Of a stretch of 64,000 bases of DNA, positions 63,218 to 64,000 are shown in pieces; position 1 is the stretch's first letter; every line of letters begins with the position of its first letter. The DNA comes from Aquimonas sp041395245 (GTDB lineage: Bacteria > Pseudomonadota > Gammaproteobacteria > Xanthomonadales > Xanthomonadaceae), in contig JAWLAY010000004.1 of NCBI GenBank assembly GCA_041395245.1, forward strand, positions 310,001-374,000, read 5' to 3'. A program made the translations under genes and the position numbers. The notes under the pieces are model-generated. The model ran no database searches, was not told where the DNA came from, and was given only the letters and a program-made list of their open reading frames with translations.

Positions 63218-63898
63218 TCAGCAGGAGGTCGCGTATCGCGTCGGATCGGTTACGCCAGCCGCGCGAAACCCTTCTGCGCGCAATCGGCAGGCATCGCAAT
63301 GTCCACAGGCGCGCCCGTGCGCGTCTGCCCGGTAGCAGGACACGGTGGTGCCGAAGTTCACACCCAGGCGCACGCCTTCGCGAACGATATCGGCCTTGCT
63401 CATGTGCAGTAACGGGGCGCGAATCTGAATTTTGTTGCCCTCGACACCGAACTTGGTGGCGACGTTCGCTAGGTGTTCGAACGCTTCGATAAACACGGGG
63501 CGACAGTCCGGATAACCCGAATAGTCCACCGCATTGACGCCGCAGAAAATGTCCTGCGCACCGAGCACCTCCGCCCAACCCAGTGCAACGCTGAGCATGA
63601 TGGTGTTGCGCGCTGGAACGTAGGTGATCGGAATCCCCGGACCACCGGACTCCGGAACCTCGATATCGTCCGTCAGGGCGGAACCGCCAATCGCTCTAAG
63701 GTCGATGTTGACCCGCTTGTAGAGGGCCGAATAGTGCTCTGCCAACGCCTCTGCAGCAGCCAGCTCCGACGTATGGCGTTGCCCGTAAGAGACGCTCAGA
63801 GCGTGACATTGAAAGCCAAGATCGGTCGCGTGCGCCAACACCACCGCCGAGTCCATGCCTCCAGACAGCAAGACAACCGCCTTCTTCTGCATCGTCAT
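63218..63898 (-). CDS. queC: 7-cyano-7-deazaguanine synthase QueC
   Basis: Converts 7-carboxy-7-deazaguanine to preQ0, an ATP-dependent step in queuosine synthesis, 226 residues. The N-terminal PP-loop is VLLSGGMDSAV. The zinc site is in the C-terminal part, SCYRADAHGRACGHCDAC. The ATG at 63898 is 2 codons before an alternative Met; both have the same GAGG upstream. It is 15 bases downstream of queE, so the two form an operon. Confidence 0.96.
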   Translation of the reverse strand: MTMQKKAVVLLSGGMDSAVVLAHATDLGFQCHALSVSYGQRHTSELAAAEALAEHYSALYKRVNIDLRAIGGSALTDDIEVPESGGPGIPITYVPARNTIMLSVALGWAEVLGAQDIFCGVNAVDYSGYPDCRPVFIEAFEHLANVATKFGVEGNKIQIRAPLLHMSKADIVREGVRLGVNFGTTVSCYRADAHGRACGHCDACRLRAEGFRAAGVTDPTRYATSC

Positions 63899-63913
63899 TC
63901 AACCTCGTTCATT

Positions 63914-64000
63914 TCAGCGCCCAGGCTGATTGCCCCAAAGCACCTTGTGCAACTGCAGCTGGAAGCGCACCGGCAAGCGATCGACCAGAATCCAATCCGC
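63914..64000 (-). CDS. queE: 7-carboxy-7-deazaguanine synthase QueE, C-terminal end
   Basis: Only the last 28 codons are in the window. They read DWILVDRLPVRFQLQLHKVL and end WGNQPGR, which is the conserved C-terminus of the radical SAM enzyme QueE, the step before QueC. The catalytic CxxxCxxC motif lies outside. The assignment rests on this tail and on adjacency to queC. Confidence 0.85.
   Translation of the reverse strand, partial: ADWILVDRLPVRFQLQLHKVLWGNQPGR

Overview
The window is a gene-dense, GC-rich stretch of chromosome from a gammaproteobacterium, most likely in the Lysobacterales (Xanthomonadales), closer to the Rhodanobacteraceae-like lineages than to Xanthomonas itself. The grounds are a Clp-type Crp regulator divergent from speD, a split class II ribonucleotide reductase, the rpoZ-spoT-ridA-recG order, a type B L31, a secreted nuclease ending in a VFQNGFE-type tail, and a DUF11 protein with an IPTL-like sorting tail. 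The lineage is inferred from gene content and order only.

Layout. 1-13.4 kb: SulP transporter (cut by the left edge), a small lipoprotein, a secreted EndA-family nuclease, the DsbD/TlpA thiol-redox pair, a TMEM43 protein, an efflux adaptor plus ATPase without a permease, an M17 aminopeptidase with a HAD phosphatase, and a DegP/DegQ protease. 13.4-19.8 kb: class II ribonucleotide reductase split into nrdJa and nrdJb, with a histone H1-like gene between them and tandem candidate NrdR boxes upstream. nrdJb is frameshifted just before its cysteine-rich tail. A lower-GC OLD-family nuclease follows three bases later. 20-23.3 kb: esterase, SRAP/YedK abasic-site protein and an unknown cytosolic protein. 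23.6-27.1 kb: signalling block (response regulator, PilZ protein, Clp-like regulator) and speD. 27.1-33.3 kb: DUF3999/DUF2339 membrane pair, coq7, glcF-like Fe-S protein. 33.4-34.6 kb: rplM-rpsI and two tRNAs. 35-43 kb: a YW-rich lipoprotein, YceI, a membrane GTPase, a large hybrid sensor kinase and an ATP-binding protein. 43-53.2 kb: rpmA/rplU, uvrA, a thioesterase, an HNH nuclease, a glutaredoxin-like protein, sdaA, a secreted DUF11 protein, gltA and rpmE2. 53.2-64 kb: an MscK-like channel, nucleoside hydrolase, recG, ridA, spoT, rpoZ and queC/queE (queE cut by the right edge).

Most genes are housekeeping. The unusual material is (i) a family of about 166-170 bp palindromic intergenic elements present in three copies, (ii) the nrdJa/H1-like/nrdJb/OLD locus with its frameshift, and (iii) several regulatory palindromes. 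I see no CRISPR array, no intact insertion sequence, no prophage and no origin of replication. Gene starts were corrected from the longest open frame wherever a Shine-Dalgarno sequence, signal peptide or family N-terminus favoured a later codon.
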